Source: an uncultured Acidimicrobiales bacterium
GTDB taxonomy: Bacteria > Actinomycetota > Acidimicrobiia > Acidimicrobiales > SHLQ01
Direction: 5' to 3'
Length of the DNA stretch: 58,419 nucleotides
Assembly (NCBI GenBank): GCA_938023735.1
Contig: CALJDK010000057.1
Coordinates: 1-58,419 of the forward strand
The translations under genes were made by a program, and so were the position numbers. Below the pieces are notes generated by a model. That model saw nothing but the letters and a program-made list of their open reading frames with translations. It did no database searches and was not told the origin of the DNA. Shown in pieces: positions 24,421-33,283 of the stretch (position 1 is the stretch's first letter; each line of letters opens with the position of its first letter).

Positions 24421-26544
24421 TTACTCGTCGATGAACCACTCGAAGCGAAGAACATCGCCAGGCTCAACAGGCTGAAGGGATACCCAACCCTCGATCTCAC
24501 CGGCTTGTTTTTCGGTGAGGGCGCCGACGTACTGGGCTGCTTCTTCTGGCGTGACCTCGACCGGTTCGGCGAGAATGCTCCAAGCCGAGGTGCCGGCGGG
24601 AGAGGGCTCAAGCACCCGGAAGATGATGACGGTCTCTTCGGCATCTCCGTTGTCGTCACCGACTGGCACCACCGTCGTCGAGGTCAGGGGGATCGTGGTT
24701 TGCGTTGCCGGGACCGTTGTCGATGGCACCGTGTCCGGCGTGGTTCCGGGGGCATCGAAGGTAAAGGCCGGAACCGACGTTGCGGGCGACTCTCCGTCAG
24801 CGGGTTCGTCCTCGAATTCGACGGGTCCATCAGGGTTCGGGATCGTGGTGGTGCTGGCGGCGTCGTCGCCAAAGAAGAAGTCTTCATAGTCACGACGTTC
24901 GGCGAGTTCTGCCTCGGTCCAGCGAGGGTCATTCCACTGTTCGTCTGTCCATGGCTGTTCTTGCCAGAGCTGTTCCCATGCTTCTTCGTCGAAGTCGGGC
25001 TCGGTGGTTACCGCTTCGCTGACTTCGACGAACGACGGCTCACCGAATGAGCCGGCTCGACCAAGTACCAGTGCTGCAGGAAGTCCCAGCGACTCCAATG
25101 GTCCGGATTCTTCGAAAAGGCTTTCGGGGTCATCGATCCAGCCTTGGAGCTGATCGCGCTCGATGCCGCGAATCGTTTCAAGCATTGGCTGCATCACCGT
25201 TGCCATCGGCGACATGTACCAGCGACCATCGACGTTGTGGACTCGAATCGATGACGTCGTGGGAAGGCTAACGATGCCCATTCCCATGCCACCCATCTCT
25301 TCCATCTCGGACTTGCTGACTTCGCAGTAGCCCTCGCCAAGGTTTTCAACCATGCACTCGGCATCGGTGTCGATTTTGATGTGCTCTTCGCCATCCTGGA
25401 ACTCGATGGCGAAACCGTCGACCCAAACCTGGCCGTCGTCGCCGTTTGTCTCCGAGCGCATGTCGATTCGACTGAAATCGATGACCGCGCCGTCGCCGGC
25501 TTCGGCTTCGAGCTCGCGCTGCGCTTCGGGGAGGAACAGGTTGGAGTAGTCGTAGAGCGCAGCGGCTTCTTCGGGATCAAGCACGCTGATCATTTCGGCG
25601 ACATTCAGGTTCTCGACCGCCGAGGCCATCGCCCAAACGGCATCCTCGGGGGATTCGCCACCGGTGGGCGTTGGTCCCTGACCGAAAGCGGGAAGACCTT
25701 CAACACCCGAGTCGAGGCGCACTGCCTCGGCGATCGAGTACCAGAGACTTACGTACCACTCGCCATCGCGCTGCACGGCCACAACACCAAGATCATCGAT
25801 GCTCTCCACCGAGGATTCCATGGCTTGCTCGCCCTCGGCGGTGAGTTCGGCGAGCATGTCGGCAGGCAGGTTGTCGGTGATGATGGAGCCGTACGGTATC
25901 TCACTGGCGTCGCCGCTACCGGTGACCGTTCCGTCGACCTTCACTCGAACGACGTCGCCACCGCCACCAAGCGACTGCGGCGTGTAGGTCATGTTGTCGA
26001 ATTGCAGATCGATTCCTGGGACCGCTCCCAGACTCATCTCGTCGGCAAGAATTCCAAGGCGTTGGAGCTCACCAACCATCTCGATGCCAGGGTTCACCAT
26101 GGTCCGACGCTCGGCCGGCTCCATGACTTCTGCTGCGCCGAGGAAGTCTTCGTTCGACAGGCTGTCGAAGAACTGGGCTACGGCAGCGTCGGCGGTGGCT
26201 GCACCGCTCCCTGCAGAGTCGGCCGATTGGAACTGCTTCATCGCCACGATTGAGCCGGCTCCGAGCACCACCACGGCAAGGCCGGCGGCGAGCATGCTCT
26301 TCATCTTTGGCGCCTTCTTCGGACCGCTTTCGAGCAACTCAAAGACCTCGCCCGGCTGTTCTGACTCGGGCATTGTCTGGCTCAGGCCTCCAGCGGGAGC
26401 GGCGAGTTCCTGCACGGGGGTCGCCGGGATCGGGCTTGGCGAGTCCCACGCCTCTACCGCCTGTTCTTGCTGCTCGGCCCAGGTGAGCTGACGCTCTTCG
26501 CCTTGACCGTGAAGTTCGTTGTTACCGTTGGTCTCGTGTTCCAT
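24421..26544 (-). CDS. Large single-pass membrane protein with two similar extracellular domains
   Basis: A 707-residue protein with no recognised family. Residues 1-80 are polar and cytoplasmic, and 83-102 form one membrane helix. Two domains follow outside, roughly 118-280 and 298-460. Each begins with a helical AVxxF/AVWAM segment and ends with a DGEWYVS or DGRWYMS strand, suggesting tandem NTF2-like modules. A strongly acidic, Trp-rich stretch and a Thr/Pro-rich linker (~590-650) lead to a small C-terminal domain ending in RFEWFIDE. The ATG at 26544 has an AAAGGGAA ribosome site. It sits between hemD and the PLP enzyme in the haem gene run but shows no haem motif. Confidence 0.8.
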   Translation of the reverse strand: MEHETNGNNELHGQGEERQLTWAEQQEQAVEAWDSPSPIPATPVQELAAPAGGLSQTMPESEQPGEVFELLESGPKKAPKMKSMLAAGLAVVVLGAGSIVAMKQFQSADSAGSGAATADAAVAQFFDSLSNEDFLGAAEVMEPAERRTMVNPGIEMVGELQRLGILADEMSLGAVPGIDLQFDNMTYTPQSLGGGGDVVRVKVDGTVTGSGDASEIPYGSIITDNLPADMLAELTAEGEQAMESSVESIDDLGVVAVQRDGEWYVSLWYSIAEAVRLDSGVEGLPAFGQGPTPTGGESPEDAVWAMASAVENLNVAEMISVLDPEEAAALYDYSNLFLPEAQRELEAEAGDGAVIDFSRIDMRSETNGDDGQVWVDGFAIEFQDGEEHIKIDTDAECMVENLGEGYCEVSKSEMEEMGGMGMGIVSLPTTSSIRVHNVDGRWYMSPMATVMQPMLETIRGIERDQLQGWIDDPESLFEESGPLESLGLPAALVLGRAGSFGEPSFVEVSEAVTTEPDFDEEAWEQLWQEQPWTDEQWNDPRWTEAELAERRDYEDFFFGDDAASTTTIPNPDGPVEFEDEPADGESPATSVPAFTFDAPGTTPDTVPSTTVPATQTTIPLTSTTVVPVGDDNGDAEETVIIFRVLEPSPAGTSAWSILAEPVEVTPEEAAQYVGALTEKQAGEIEGWVSLQPVEPGDVLRFEWFIDE

Positions 26545-26585
26545 CGAGGTTCCCTTTCGCACTGTTTCTGCGGCAGGCCTCGTTG

Positions 26586-27008
26586 TTACCGGCTGGCCGT
26601 TCTTCGCGTTAGCAAGATCGACACCACCGAGGTCACGATGAGGCACGCACCAAGAAACGCTGATGCCGCAGCAGCGGTATCGACACGAAGTGGCGAGACC
26701 TTTACCTGCCACCAGCCCAAAATCAGCAAGCCCCCGACAACCATCGCGCTGAGCGCTGCAATCAACAGGCGTCGGTATCCAACGGCCACCAGACCCATGG
26801 CCACAAGAAGTGGCAATGCAAACCACACCGGGGCGAGGCTTGCCCAGAGGCCGTCGAGCAGATCGAGCGATCGAACCGACCGGACCAGCTCGTAGCTATT
26901 GCGAGACCGGTTGCCGCTGATTCCCCATCCGGCAAACGAAAGTGCTCCTGCACCGAGCAACAGCGCTCCCAGCACGACTCGGCTCGCGAGGAATAATCGG
27001 TCCGGCAT
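26586..27008 (-). CDS. Small polytopic membrane protein, unknown
   Basis: A 140-residue hydrophobic protein with about four membrane helices and a basic C-terminus (LLTRRTASR). No family recognised. The ATG at 27008 overlaps the hemD stop (TGATG), so it is translationally coupled to hemD; a GTG five codons earlier is less likely. A role in haem handling can only be guessed from this coupling. Confidence 0.75.
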   Translation of the reverse strand: MPDRLFLASRVVLGALLLGAGALSFAGWGISGNRSRNSYELVRSVRSLDLLDGLWASLAPVWFALPLLVAMGLVAVGYRRLLIAALSAMVVGGLLILGWWQVKVSPLRVDTAAAASAFLGACLIVTSVVSILLTRRTASR

Positions 27009-27766
27009 CAACGAGTCGACCACACTCGTCGGAGAGCCGCCATCAGACCCTCGATTGTGTGGGGATCGGCGGTCGCCGTTACGGCAATGCCAAGCTCTTC
27101 GGCCGCAGCCTCGGTCGAAGGCCCGATCGCCACCACCATGGGCGGCAACAGGTCTTTGCCAACGAGCTCACAGAAGCGTTCGACGCTCGAGGCCGAGGTG
27201 AACAGCGCGACATGGGCGCCTCCCACTGCGTGGCGCTGAGAAGCGGTGATGGTTGCGCCAACGGTTTGGTAGGCCTCGACCTGGTGCACCCGCCACCCCT
27301 TGGCGGTCAAACCGTCGACGATGGTGGGAGCCGTGACGGCGGCGCTCGGAAACAACACGCGCCCCGGCCCGGACGGAAACGCCTCGACCAGTGCGGCCGC
27401 GACGAATCGTGCGGGAACGAGATCGGCCGGCACCGCGGCCGACTGCAGCGCCGCGAGGGTGGCTGAACCCACTACGGCATGGCGCACATCGGTAGTTGCG
27501 GCCTGGTCGGCATCACCTATGGCGGCCAGGTAGCGATGGACCGCGTTGGTAGAAGTAAGAACGACCCAGTCGAACTCGGCGAGCCCGCTGACCGCCCGTT
27601 TCAGCGCGGCTCCATTATCGGAAGGCTCCACAACCTTGATGGTGGCCACCTCGACTGGCTCCGCGCCCGCTTCGCTGAGTGCTGCGATCAACGTTGACGC
27701 CTGGGCCTTGGCTCGGGTCACCACCACACGTGCACCGTGCAGGGGTGTCGATGACCCGGTGGTCAT
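27008..27766 (-). CDS. hemD: Uroporphyrinogen-III synthase
   Basis: Closes and inverts ring D of hydroxymethylbilane to give uroporphyrinogen III. The 252-residue protein starts LHGARVVVTRAKAQASTLIAAL and has the LTSTNAVHRYL and FTSASSVERF segments typical of this poorly conserved family. The identification is supported by position: its ATG overlaps the hemC stop by 4 nt. It is not fused to a methyltransferase, unlike the hemD of many actinobacteria. Confidence 0.93.
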   Translation of the reverse strand: MTTGSSTPLHGARVVVTRAKAQASTLIAALSEAGAEPVEVATIKVVEPSDNGAALKRAVSGLAEFDWVVLTSTNAVHRYLAAIGDADQAATTDVRHAVVGSATLAALQSAAVPADLVPARFVAAALVEAFPSGPGRVLFPSAAVTAPTIVDGLTAKGWRVHQVEAYQTVGATITASQRHAVGGAHVALFTSASSVERFCELVGKDLLPPMVVAIGPSTEAAAEELGIAVTATADPHTIEGLMAALRRVWSTR

Positions 27767-28674
27767 GTGCGGTCGAGAAGCGACGAGCCACCGGCATCGT
27801 CGAGTAGATAGCGCGCGACCGATCGCCCCAGGCTCAGCCCGTGCTCGCCGCGGCGAGATTCTCGCAACACGGTGGAGCCCGAATGGTTGGCCACGATGGC
27901 GGTGAGTTCGACGTCGGAGCCATCGAGGGTTGCGTGGGCAGCCACCGGCAGATCACAGTCGCCACCAAGCTCGGAGAGAAACGCCCGCTCGGCATCGAAC
28001 ACGAGCCGAGCGTCGGCGTCTTCGATGGCTGCGAGGTGAAGTTTGGTGGTGGAGTCATCGTCGCGGCACTCGATGGCCAACGCGCCCTGTGCGACCTGCG
28101 GAACCATGAGATCGACCGGAAGCCGGTGCACGGCCGGCGGGCTCAGCGCCAGCCGGTCGAGGGCCGCCGAGGCCATCACGATGGCGTCAAAATCTGAAGC
28201 CTTGGCGAGTCGGGTATCGATGTTGCCGCGAAGTTCCTCGAACCGCAGGTCGGGGCGAAGCGAAGCCAGTTGCGCCTTACGCCGAATCGAACCCGTAGCC
28301 ACCACGCCACCATCGGGAAGGTCGGCCAAACTTGAGCCAACGAGCGCGTCGCTGGGATCGGCCCGAGGAGGAACCGCCCCAATGACCAGCTCGGCCGGGG
28401 TGAGTCCGGGAAGATCTTTGCCCGAGTGCACCGCAATATCGGCCCGGCCGTCGAGCAACGCCGCTTGCACCTCTTTGACAAACACACCCTTGCCGCCCAG
28501 AACGCCGAGCGGTGTGGTCTTGTCGCGGTCGCCCTGGGTCGAGACCACGACAATCTCGACATCGAGATCGGGCTCAGGTGACGACGTTGAAGCGGCTGCG
28601 AGGAGCAGGGTGCGGACATGCTCGGCCTGCCAGCGGGCGAGGGCGCTACCGCGGGTTGCGATCCGGATTGCCAC
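27763..28674 (-). CDS. hemC: Porphobilinogen deaminase (hydroxymethylbilane synthase)
   Basis: Polymerises four porphobilinogens into hydroxymethylbilane. The protein begins IRIATRGSALARWQAEHV, and has STQGDRDK, GKGVFVKEV, DIAVHSGKDLP and the terminal-domain EAERAFL-like DAERAFLSELGGDC, where the Cys carries the dipyrromethane cofactor. The start is GTG at 28674, five bases after the hemA stop. The frame is open further upstream but would overlap hemA. Length (303 residues) is normal. Confidence 0.95.
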   Translation of the reverse strand: MAIRIATRGSALARWQAEHVRTLLLAAASTSSPEPDLDVEIVVVSTQGDRDKTTPLGVLGGKGVFVKEVQAALLDGRADIAVHSGKDLPGLTPAELVIGAVPPRADPSDALVGSSLADLPDGGVVATGSIRRKAQLASLRPDLRFEELRGNIDTRLAKASDFDAIVMASAALDRLALSPPAVHRLPVDLMVPQVAQGALAIECRDDDSTTKLHLAAIEDADARLVFDAERAFLSELGGDCDLPVAAHATLDGSDVELTAIVANHSGSTVLRESRRGEHGLSLGRSVARYLLDDAGGSSLLDRT

Positions 28675-28679
28675 CGGAG

Positions 28680-30041
28680 CTAGTCGACAGACGTAGCGTC
28701 GTCGTTCGGTGGCACAGCGTCGCCGGGTTTCGACGCGTCGGGAAGCCCTTCGACGGCCAGGTCGTGGAGTTCGCGAAGCGCATCGGCAAGACGGTCGCCC
28801 TTGGCGGTGCCAGCGGCATCCTTGATCCGGATCGTTGGCGCCCGCAGCAGTTTGCCCAGAAGGCCTTTGGTGATGGCTTCGACCAACTCGACCTGATCGT
28901 CGTCGAGTCGTTCGAGACGAGTGGCAAAGCGATCGAGTTCGCCCTGGCGGGCATCTTCGGCCTGTGCCCAAAGGGCGGCGACCAACGGTTCGACTTCGCG
29001 CACGGTAGTGCGCCCGACGTAGCGACCGAGTTCGGCTTCGACGATGGTGTTGACGTTGGCCAACTCGCCCCGTCGCTCGCGGCGCCCGATATCGGCAAAT
29101 GCTTGAAGGGCCTCCATGTCGAGCAGGGTGAGGCCATCGATGTCGGCGGCCGACGGGTCGACGTCGCGCGGCATGGCGATGTCGATGATAAGCAACGGCC
29201 GCGCGTTGCGTTGAGCCATAACGGTCTCGAGGTCGGCCTGCTCGACCAGCAACGAGGTTGCGCCGGTACCCGTAACAACCACATCGACATCGACCATGGT
29301 TGATGCCAGATCGTCGAGTGTCAGCGCCGCCGCACCAACCCGCTCGGCTACCTCAACAGCGTTCTCCCAGGTTCGGTTGGCAATGACCACATCGGAAACT
29401 CCGGCTGCGGCGGCTGCCACCGCCGAGCCCTCGCCCATGTCGCCGGCGCCGACGATAAGCACCCGCTTACCGTCGAGGCTGCCAAGTTCTTTGGCCGCAA
29501 GCGCAATCGCTGCTTGGGAGATTGACGTGATGTGTCGGGCGATACCGGTTTCGGTTCGAATCCGCTTGCCTACTTCGAAGGACTGACGGAACAGGTTGTT
29601 GAGCGAGGTTCCGGTACAACCTTCGGACCGTGCGAACTCCCAGGCCTGCTTGACCTGACGAAGAATCTCGGTTTCGCCGAGCACAGCCGAGTCGACGCCA
29701 CTGGCAACCTCAAACAGGTGCCGGGCCGCATCGGCCTCGTACAAGCTGTAGAGATTGTCGGGCTCGTAGTGGGTATAAAGGTGGTCGCTGAAGGCTTCGG
29801 GCGGAAGATGGGAGATATCGGCGAGGAAATCGCGAACATCGCCGTAGGCGCCGTGGAAGCGCTCGGCGTAGACGTACACCTCGGTGCGGTTGCAGGTGCT
29901 CAGCAACACGGCTTCAAGGATGTGGGATCGACCGTGAAGATCGTGCAGCGCCTTCTGGAGGTCGGCGGGCGCGATGGTGAGCTTCTCGAAGACGTCGAGA
30001 GGCATGTTGCGATGGTTTACACCAATAACAACTACCGACAT
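28680..30041 (-). CDS. hemA: Glutamyl-tRNA reductase
   Basis: Reduces glutamyl-tRNA to glutamate-1-semialdehyde, the committed step of C5-pathway haem synthesis. Present are the N-terminal VVVIGVNHRNMPLDVFEKL, the catalytic LSTCNRTEVY with active-site Cys, VLGETEILRQVK, the NADPH-binding VLIVGAGDMGE and DIAMPRDVDP. The 453-residue length includes the C-terminal dimerisation domain and a short acidic tail. It follows rex by ~136 nt and starts rex-hemACD. The intergenic region shows no convincing second Rex box. Confidence 0.97.
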   Translation of the reverse strand: MSVVVIGVNHRNMPLDVFEKLTIAPADLQKALHDLHGRSHILEAVLLSTCNRTEVYVYAERFHGAYGDVRDFLADISHLPPEAFSDHLYTHYEPDNLYSLYEADAARHLFEVASGVDSAVLGETEILRQVKQAWEFARSEGCTGTSLNNLFRQSFEVGKRIRTETGIARHITSISQAAIALAAKELGSLDGKRVLIVGAGDMGEGSAVAAAAAGVSDVVIANRTWENAVEVAERVGAAALTLDDLASTMVDVDVVVTGTGATSLLVEQADLETVMAQRNARPLLIIDIAMPRDVDPSAADIDGLTLLDMEALQAFADIGRRERRGELANVNTIVEAELGRYVGRTTVREVEPLVAALWAQAEDARQGELDRFATRLERLDDDQVELVEAITKGLLGKLLRAPTIRIKDAAGTAKGDRLADALRELHDLAVEGLPDASKPGDAVPPNDDATSVD

Positions 30042-30177
30042 CTCACCCTTTCCAGCTCATGCCAAAGGTACTGCACCACGTACCCCTAAGTGTCGTTCCC
30101 ACCACGGGATTGTGCCAATCCGAATCGGTGTAAACACGGTCACGATAACCCGACACCGCCGGTGGGAAATTCCGCAT

Positions 30178-30840
30178 CTACGCGGGGTGCTGAAGCGAAC
30201 CGCTTCGAGCTTGGTAGAAGCTGAGAATTTGCAGCTCGGTAGCGAGGTCGACTTTGCGCCACGGGATGGTTTCGGGGATGTCGAGTACGACCGGAGCGAA
30301 GCTCAGGATCGACTGGACGCCGGCGCCCACCAACGCATCGGCCGCAGACTGAGCGCTTTCGGCTGGCGTGGCGATAACGCCGACCGCTACGCCTTGTGAT
30401 CGAACGATTTTGGCAAGTTCGTCGACGTGTTGCACCACAACGCCGTCGGTCTCTTTCACCGCAGTTCCGACCTTCGTGGGGTCGGCATCGACGATGGCAA
30501 CCACGGGAAATCCCCGGTCGGCAAAGCCGCCGTACTTGGCCAGGGCCTGCCCGAGGTTACCGAAACCAACGATGACCACCGAAGAGTCGCCGGTAAGCCC
30601 GAGGGTGCGACTGACCTGGATGGTGAGGAAGTCGACGTCATACCCGACGCCCCGAGTGCCATAGGAGCCGAGAAACGAAAGGTCTTTCCGGACTTTGGCG
30701 GCGTTGACGCCCGCCAATTCAGCAAGTTTGACGCTCGACACCGTGGTTTCGCCGGTTCGCGCCAGCTCGACCAACGCTTGGTGGTAGAGCGGAAGGCGCT
30801 CGACCGTGGCGTCAGGAACTACATCTCCGGAACGTGGCAT
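30178..30840 (-). CDS. rex: Redox-sensing transcriptional repressor Rex
   Basis: A repressor that binds DNA when NADH/NAD+ is low and releases it on NADH binding. The N-terminal winged helix reads LAELAGVNAAKVRKDLSFLG followed by SYGTRGVGYDV. The Rossmann domain has VVIVGFGNLGQAL. Length from ATG 30840 is 220 residues, normal for Rex; upstream in-frame codons do not fit the family. A Rex-like box lies 16 nt upstream of the ATG, suggesting autoregulation. hemA is next, an arrangement also known in Streptomyces. Confidence 0.96.
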   Translation of the reverse strand: MPRSGDVVPDATVERLPLYHQALVELARTGETTVSSVKLAELAGVNAAKVRKDLSFLGSYGTRGVGYDVDFLTIQVSRTLGLTGDSSVVIVGFGNLGQALAKYGGFADRGFPVVAIVDADPTKVGTAVKETDGVVVQHVDELAKIVRSQGVAVGVIATPAESAQSAADALVGAGVQSILSFAPVVLDIPETIPWRKVDLATELQILSFYQARSGSLQHPA

Positions 30841-30856
30841 AGGTTTACGGTATTGC

Positions 30857-30874
30857 TTGTTCTCAAATTCACAA
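30857..30874 (-). promoter_or_regulatory. Candidate Rex autoregulatory operator
   Basis: On the minus strand the site reads TTGTGAATTTGAGAACAA. The left arm TTGTGAA is a perfect Rex half-site, and four of seven bases match in the right arm. It lies 16 nt upstream of the rex start codon, almost the same distance as the box before the bc operon. Confidence 0.5.
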
Positions 30875-30940
30875 ACACGGAACCTGACCCGATTTTGATG
30901 AGTTTCAGGCAGGCTCGACGAGGGACCTGAGCGGGAGATG

Positions 30941-32455
30941 CTAGGCGCCGAGGTCGCGGCGTCGAATCTTCCCGCCAAAACCGATGGGCAGTTCGTTGAC
31001 CACGTCGACCTTTACCGGACACTTGTAGGCGGCCAGTTGGGTGCGGCAGAAGGCGATGAGCTCTTCCTCTTCAAATCCCCCGCTCTCGACCTGGTCGGCG
31101 TTGAGCACCACGTAGGCCTTCACCGCCTCATCGGTGTGCGGGTTCGACACGCCGGCAACGGCCGCAGCAGCCACCGACGGGTGCGTGATGAGGACCGACT
31201 CGACCTCGGCCGGGAACACATTGAAGCCCGAAACGATGATGAGGTCCTTGGCCCGGTCGATGATCGACAAAAACCCGTTGTCGTCGACCACCGCGATGTC
31301 GCCGGTGTGAAGCCAGCCGTCGTCATCGAGAACTCGCCGGGTTGCCTCGGCATCGTTCCAGTACCCAGGGAAGATATTGGGACCACGAGCGATGATCTCG
31401 CCAGCGTCGCCAATAAGCACATCGTCTCCATCGGCGTCGATTACCCGCATCTCCACGGCAGGCAGCGGCCTACCCACCGACCCGCGAGGGGCGTTCTGGC
31501 CGAACGAACTGATGAGCCCCGGGGCGGCCTCGGTAAGTCCGTAGCCCTCGGTGAGCGTGATCTTGAGCCGGCGCTCGACAAGCTCGGCCACATGATCGGG
31601 CAGCTTCGCAGCTCCGGAGATTGCAACCCGAATGTGTTGCAACGGTTCGACCCGGTCGTCGGGCAGGTTGGCAAGCGACAGCCAAAGCGTCGGCGGCCCC
31701 ACGACAACAGTTACGCCCTGATGTTCGACCGCTTCAGCCAACGAGTCGGGGTCGAATCTCTGCACGAGCAGCACGGTTGCGCCAACCCGTAGTGCCGTGC
31801 CGAGCACGGTGTTGAGGCCAAAAATATGGAACAGCGGTAGCACGCCGTAGGCCACGTCTTCGGGTAAGAACCCATCGCCACCGTGGGCCAGCGTCTGGCG
31901 GTGGTTGACTTCGAGGTTGGCGTGGGTGAGCATCGCCGCCTTTGGCAGACCAGCCGTGCCACTAGTGAACATCAGTACGGCAACCGTGTCGGTCTCGACA
32001 TCGACCACAGGAGCGGGTGAGCTGTCGAGCAGCTGATCGAACGTGTGGGTTCCCCGCTGGCCAAGGTCAACGCCCGGGCAGCTGATGAGCAACGCAAGAT
32101 CGGGGAGATCAGTAGAAGACGTCGCACGAACGGCGGAGCTGCCCATGGGGCCCACGATGGCCGCCTTCGCCCCAACCGACCGCAGTTCGCGTTCGAGTTC
32201 GGGCGCCGGGCTGAGTGGGTTGAGCGGCACCGCGATGGCGCCGGCACCAACGATTGCCAGAAAACCAATGACAAATTGCGGCGTGTTTCCGCAGATCAGG
32301 GCTACTCGGTCCCCTTCGCCGATTCCGCCAGCAAGAAGTCCGCCACGAAACGCTGCCGACGATTCGCGCAGTTCTCCGTAGGTCATTTGGCCCAGATCAT
32401 CGATGATCGCAGGCTTTGATTCGGGGTGAGATTCGATCAGTGTGGCGATGTTCAC
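30941..32455 (-). CDS. AMP-forming acyl-CoA synthetase/ligase
   Basis: A 504-residue ANL-superfamily enzyme that adenylates a carboxylic acid and transfers it to CoA. The P-loop is VLMFTSGTAGLPKAAMLTH, followed by EGYGLTEAAP, the hinge region GWLHTGDIA and DRAKDLIIVSGFNVFPAEVE. The C-terminal catalytic Lys is in GGKIRRRDL. The substrate, probably a medium-chain or aromatic acid, cannot be told from sequence. The GTG at 32455 gives the natural N-terminus (NIATLIESHP), and longer versions would overlap the divergent gene. It is the only gene of this transcript in the window. Confidence 0.93.
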   Translation of the reverse strand: MNIATLIESHPESKPAIIDDLGQMTYGELRESSAAFRGGLLAGGIGEGDRVALICGNTPQFVIGFLAIVGAGAIAVPLNPLSPAPELERELRSVGAKAAIVGPMGSSAVRATSSTDLPDLALLISCPGVDLGQRGTHTFDQLLDSSPAPVVDVETDTVAVLMFTSGTAGLPKAAMLTHANLEVNHRQTLAHGGDGFLPEDVAYGVLPLFHIFGLNTVLGTALRVGATVLLVQRFDPDSLAEAVEHQGVTVVVGPPTLWLSLANLPDDRVEPLQHIRVAISGAAKLPDHVAELVERRLKITLTEGYGLTEAAPGLISSFGQNAPRGSVGRPLPAVEMRVIDADGDDVLIGDAGEIIARGPNIFPGYWNDAEATRRVLDDDGWLHTGDIAVVDDNGFLSIIDRAKDLIIVSGFNVFPAEVESVLITHPSVAAAAVAGVSNPHTDEAVKAYVVLNADQVESGGFEEEELIAFCRTQLAAYKCPVKVDVVNELPIGFGGKIRRRDLGA

Positions 32456-32519
32456 AGCCCGATCGTATGCGACGAACGGACTAAAGACCCACTCACTAAA
32501 CGTCGAAGTAAATCTCACT

Positions 32520-33182
32520 GTGAGTGATATTTCTTTGAGGCGATCACCGCGATCAACCGCGCGGGCCGCAACGACCATCGTCGTTGCGTTGGTCCTCACC
32601 GTCCTCTTGCCAGTCCTCGCCGTCGTTGGATTGACCGGATCAGCGGGGGCCCAGGCCGCCGAGGAAGAAGCGTTCGTCCGAGAACTCAACGAGACACGAG
32701 TCGAGCTTGGACTCCCCGAACTCACCCTCAACGCCGAGCTCACCGAACTCTCCCGCGTATGGGCCGCCGAGATGGCCGAGGAAGGGGAGATCTTCCACGC
32801 CAACCCCATCTCGGCCAATATGACGTCGAACTGGCTCAAACTGGGCGAGAACGTGGGCGTTGGACCCGAGGTCAACACCCTCATGGATGCCTTCATCGAC
32901 AGCCCCACTCACTACCAGAACATCATCGACCCCGACTTCACTCACGTCGGCGTCGGTGTGGTGTGGGATGGCGATCTGATGTTCACCACCCACCGGTTCA
33001 TGAAGCTCGCCGATCGGTCGCTGTCGACACCGACCACGTCGGTCCCCGGGTCAAATGACGTACCGCTCGAGCCGCTCCCAACGAGCAGCCAGGCAGGAAC
33101 ACCCGTGGCGCCACCCGCATCTGAGCAACGCATTGCGGTGCTGGTCGACGCAATGGCAAAGCAGTCGACGGAACCCCGCTAG
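32520..33182 (+). CDS. Secreted CAP/SCP-domain protein
   Basis: A 220-residue protein with an N-terminal signal peptide or anchor (hydrophobic stretch VALVLTVLLPVLAVVGLTGSAGAQA) and one CAP domain. CAP markers are FVRELNETRVELGLPEL, the HANP His, GENVG and SPTHYQNIIDPDFTHVGVGV. Bacterial CAP proteins are extracytoplasmic and of varied or unknown function. The tail is Pro/Ser/Thr-rich. Longer starts as far as 32442 would overlap the divergent acyl-CoA ligase start, so I chose the GTG at 32520; no good ribosome site is visible. Confidence 0.82.
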   Translation: MSDISLRRSPRSTARAATTIVVALVLTVLLPVLAVVGLTGSAGAQAAEEEAFVRELNETRVELGLPELTLNAELTELSRVWAAEMAEEGEIFHANPISANMTSNWLKLGENVGVGPEVNTLMDAFIDSPTHYQNIIDPDFTHVGVGVVWDGDLMFTTHRFMKLADRSLSTPTTSVPGSNDVPLEPLPTSSQAGTPVAPPASEQRIAVLVDAMAKQSTEPR

Positions 33183-33187
33183 CCGTA

Positions 33188-33283
33188 CTAGCTGGTGCCG
33201 GTGAGAATAAGGAACTGGATCGCTGCTGCACCAACGATGACCAACAGCAGTAGTCCCATCATGAGCACGGTTCGTTTACGCAT
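33188..33283 (-). CDS. 31-residue single-helix membrane peptide
   Basis: A tiny protein beginning MRKRTVLMMGLLLL: a basic N-terminus, one membrane helix of about 22 residues and a short tail ending LTGTS. Its ATG lies inside the last codons of the SAM hydrolase gene (8-nt overlap, ATGCGTAA), which suggests translational coupling. It has the charge pattern of a genuine small membrane protein. Function unknown. Confidence 0.55.
   Translation of the reverse strand: MRKRTVLMMGLLLLVIVGAAAIQFLILTGTS

Noticed and set aside
30042..30177. A further Rex box between rex and hemA
   Set aside because: GTGTAAACACGGTCAC looks similar at first glance, but the half-sites are out of register with the consensus spacing.
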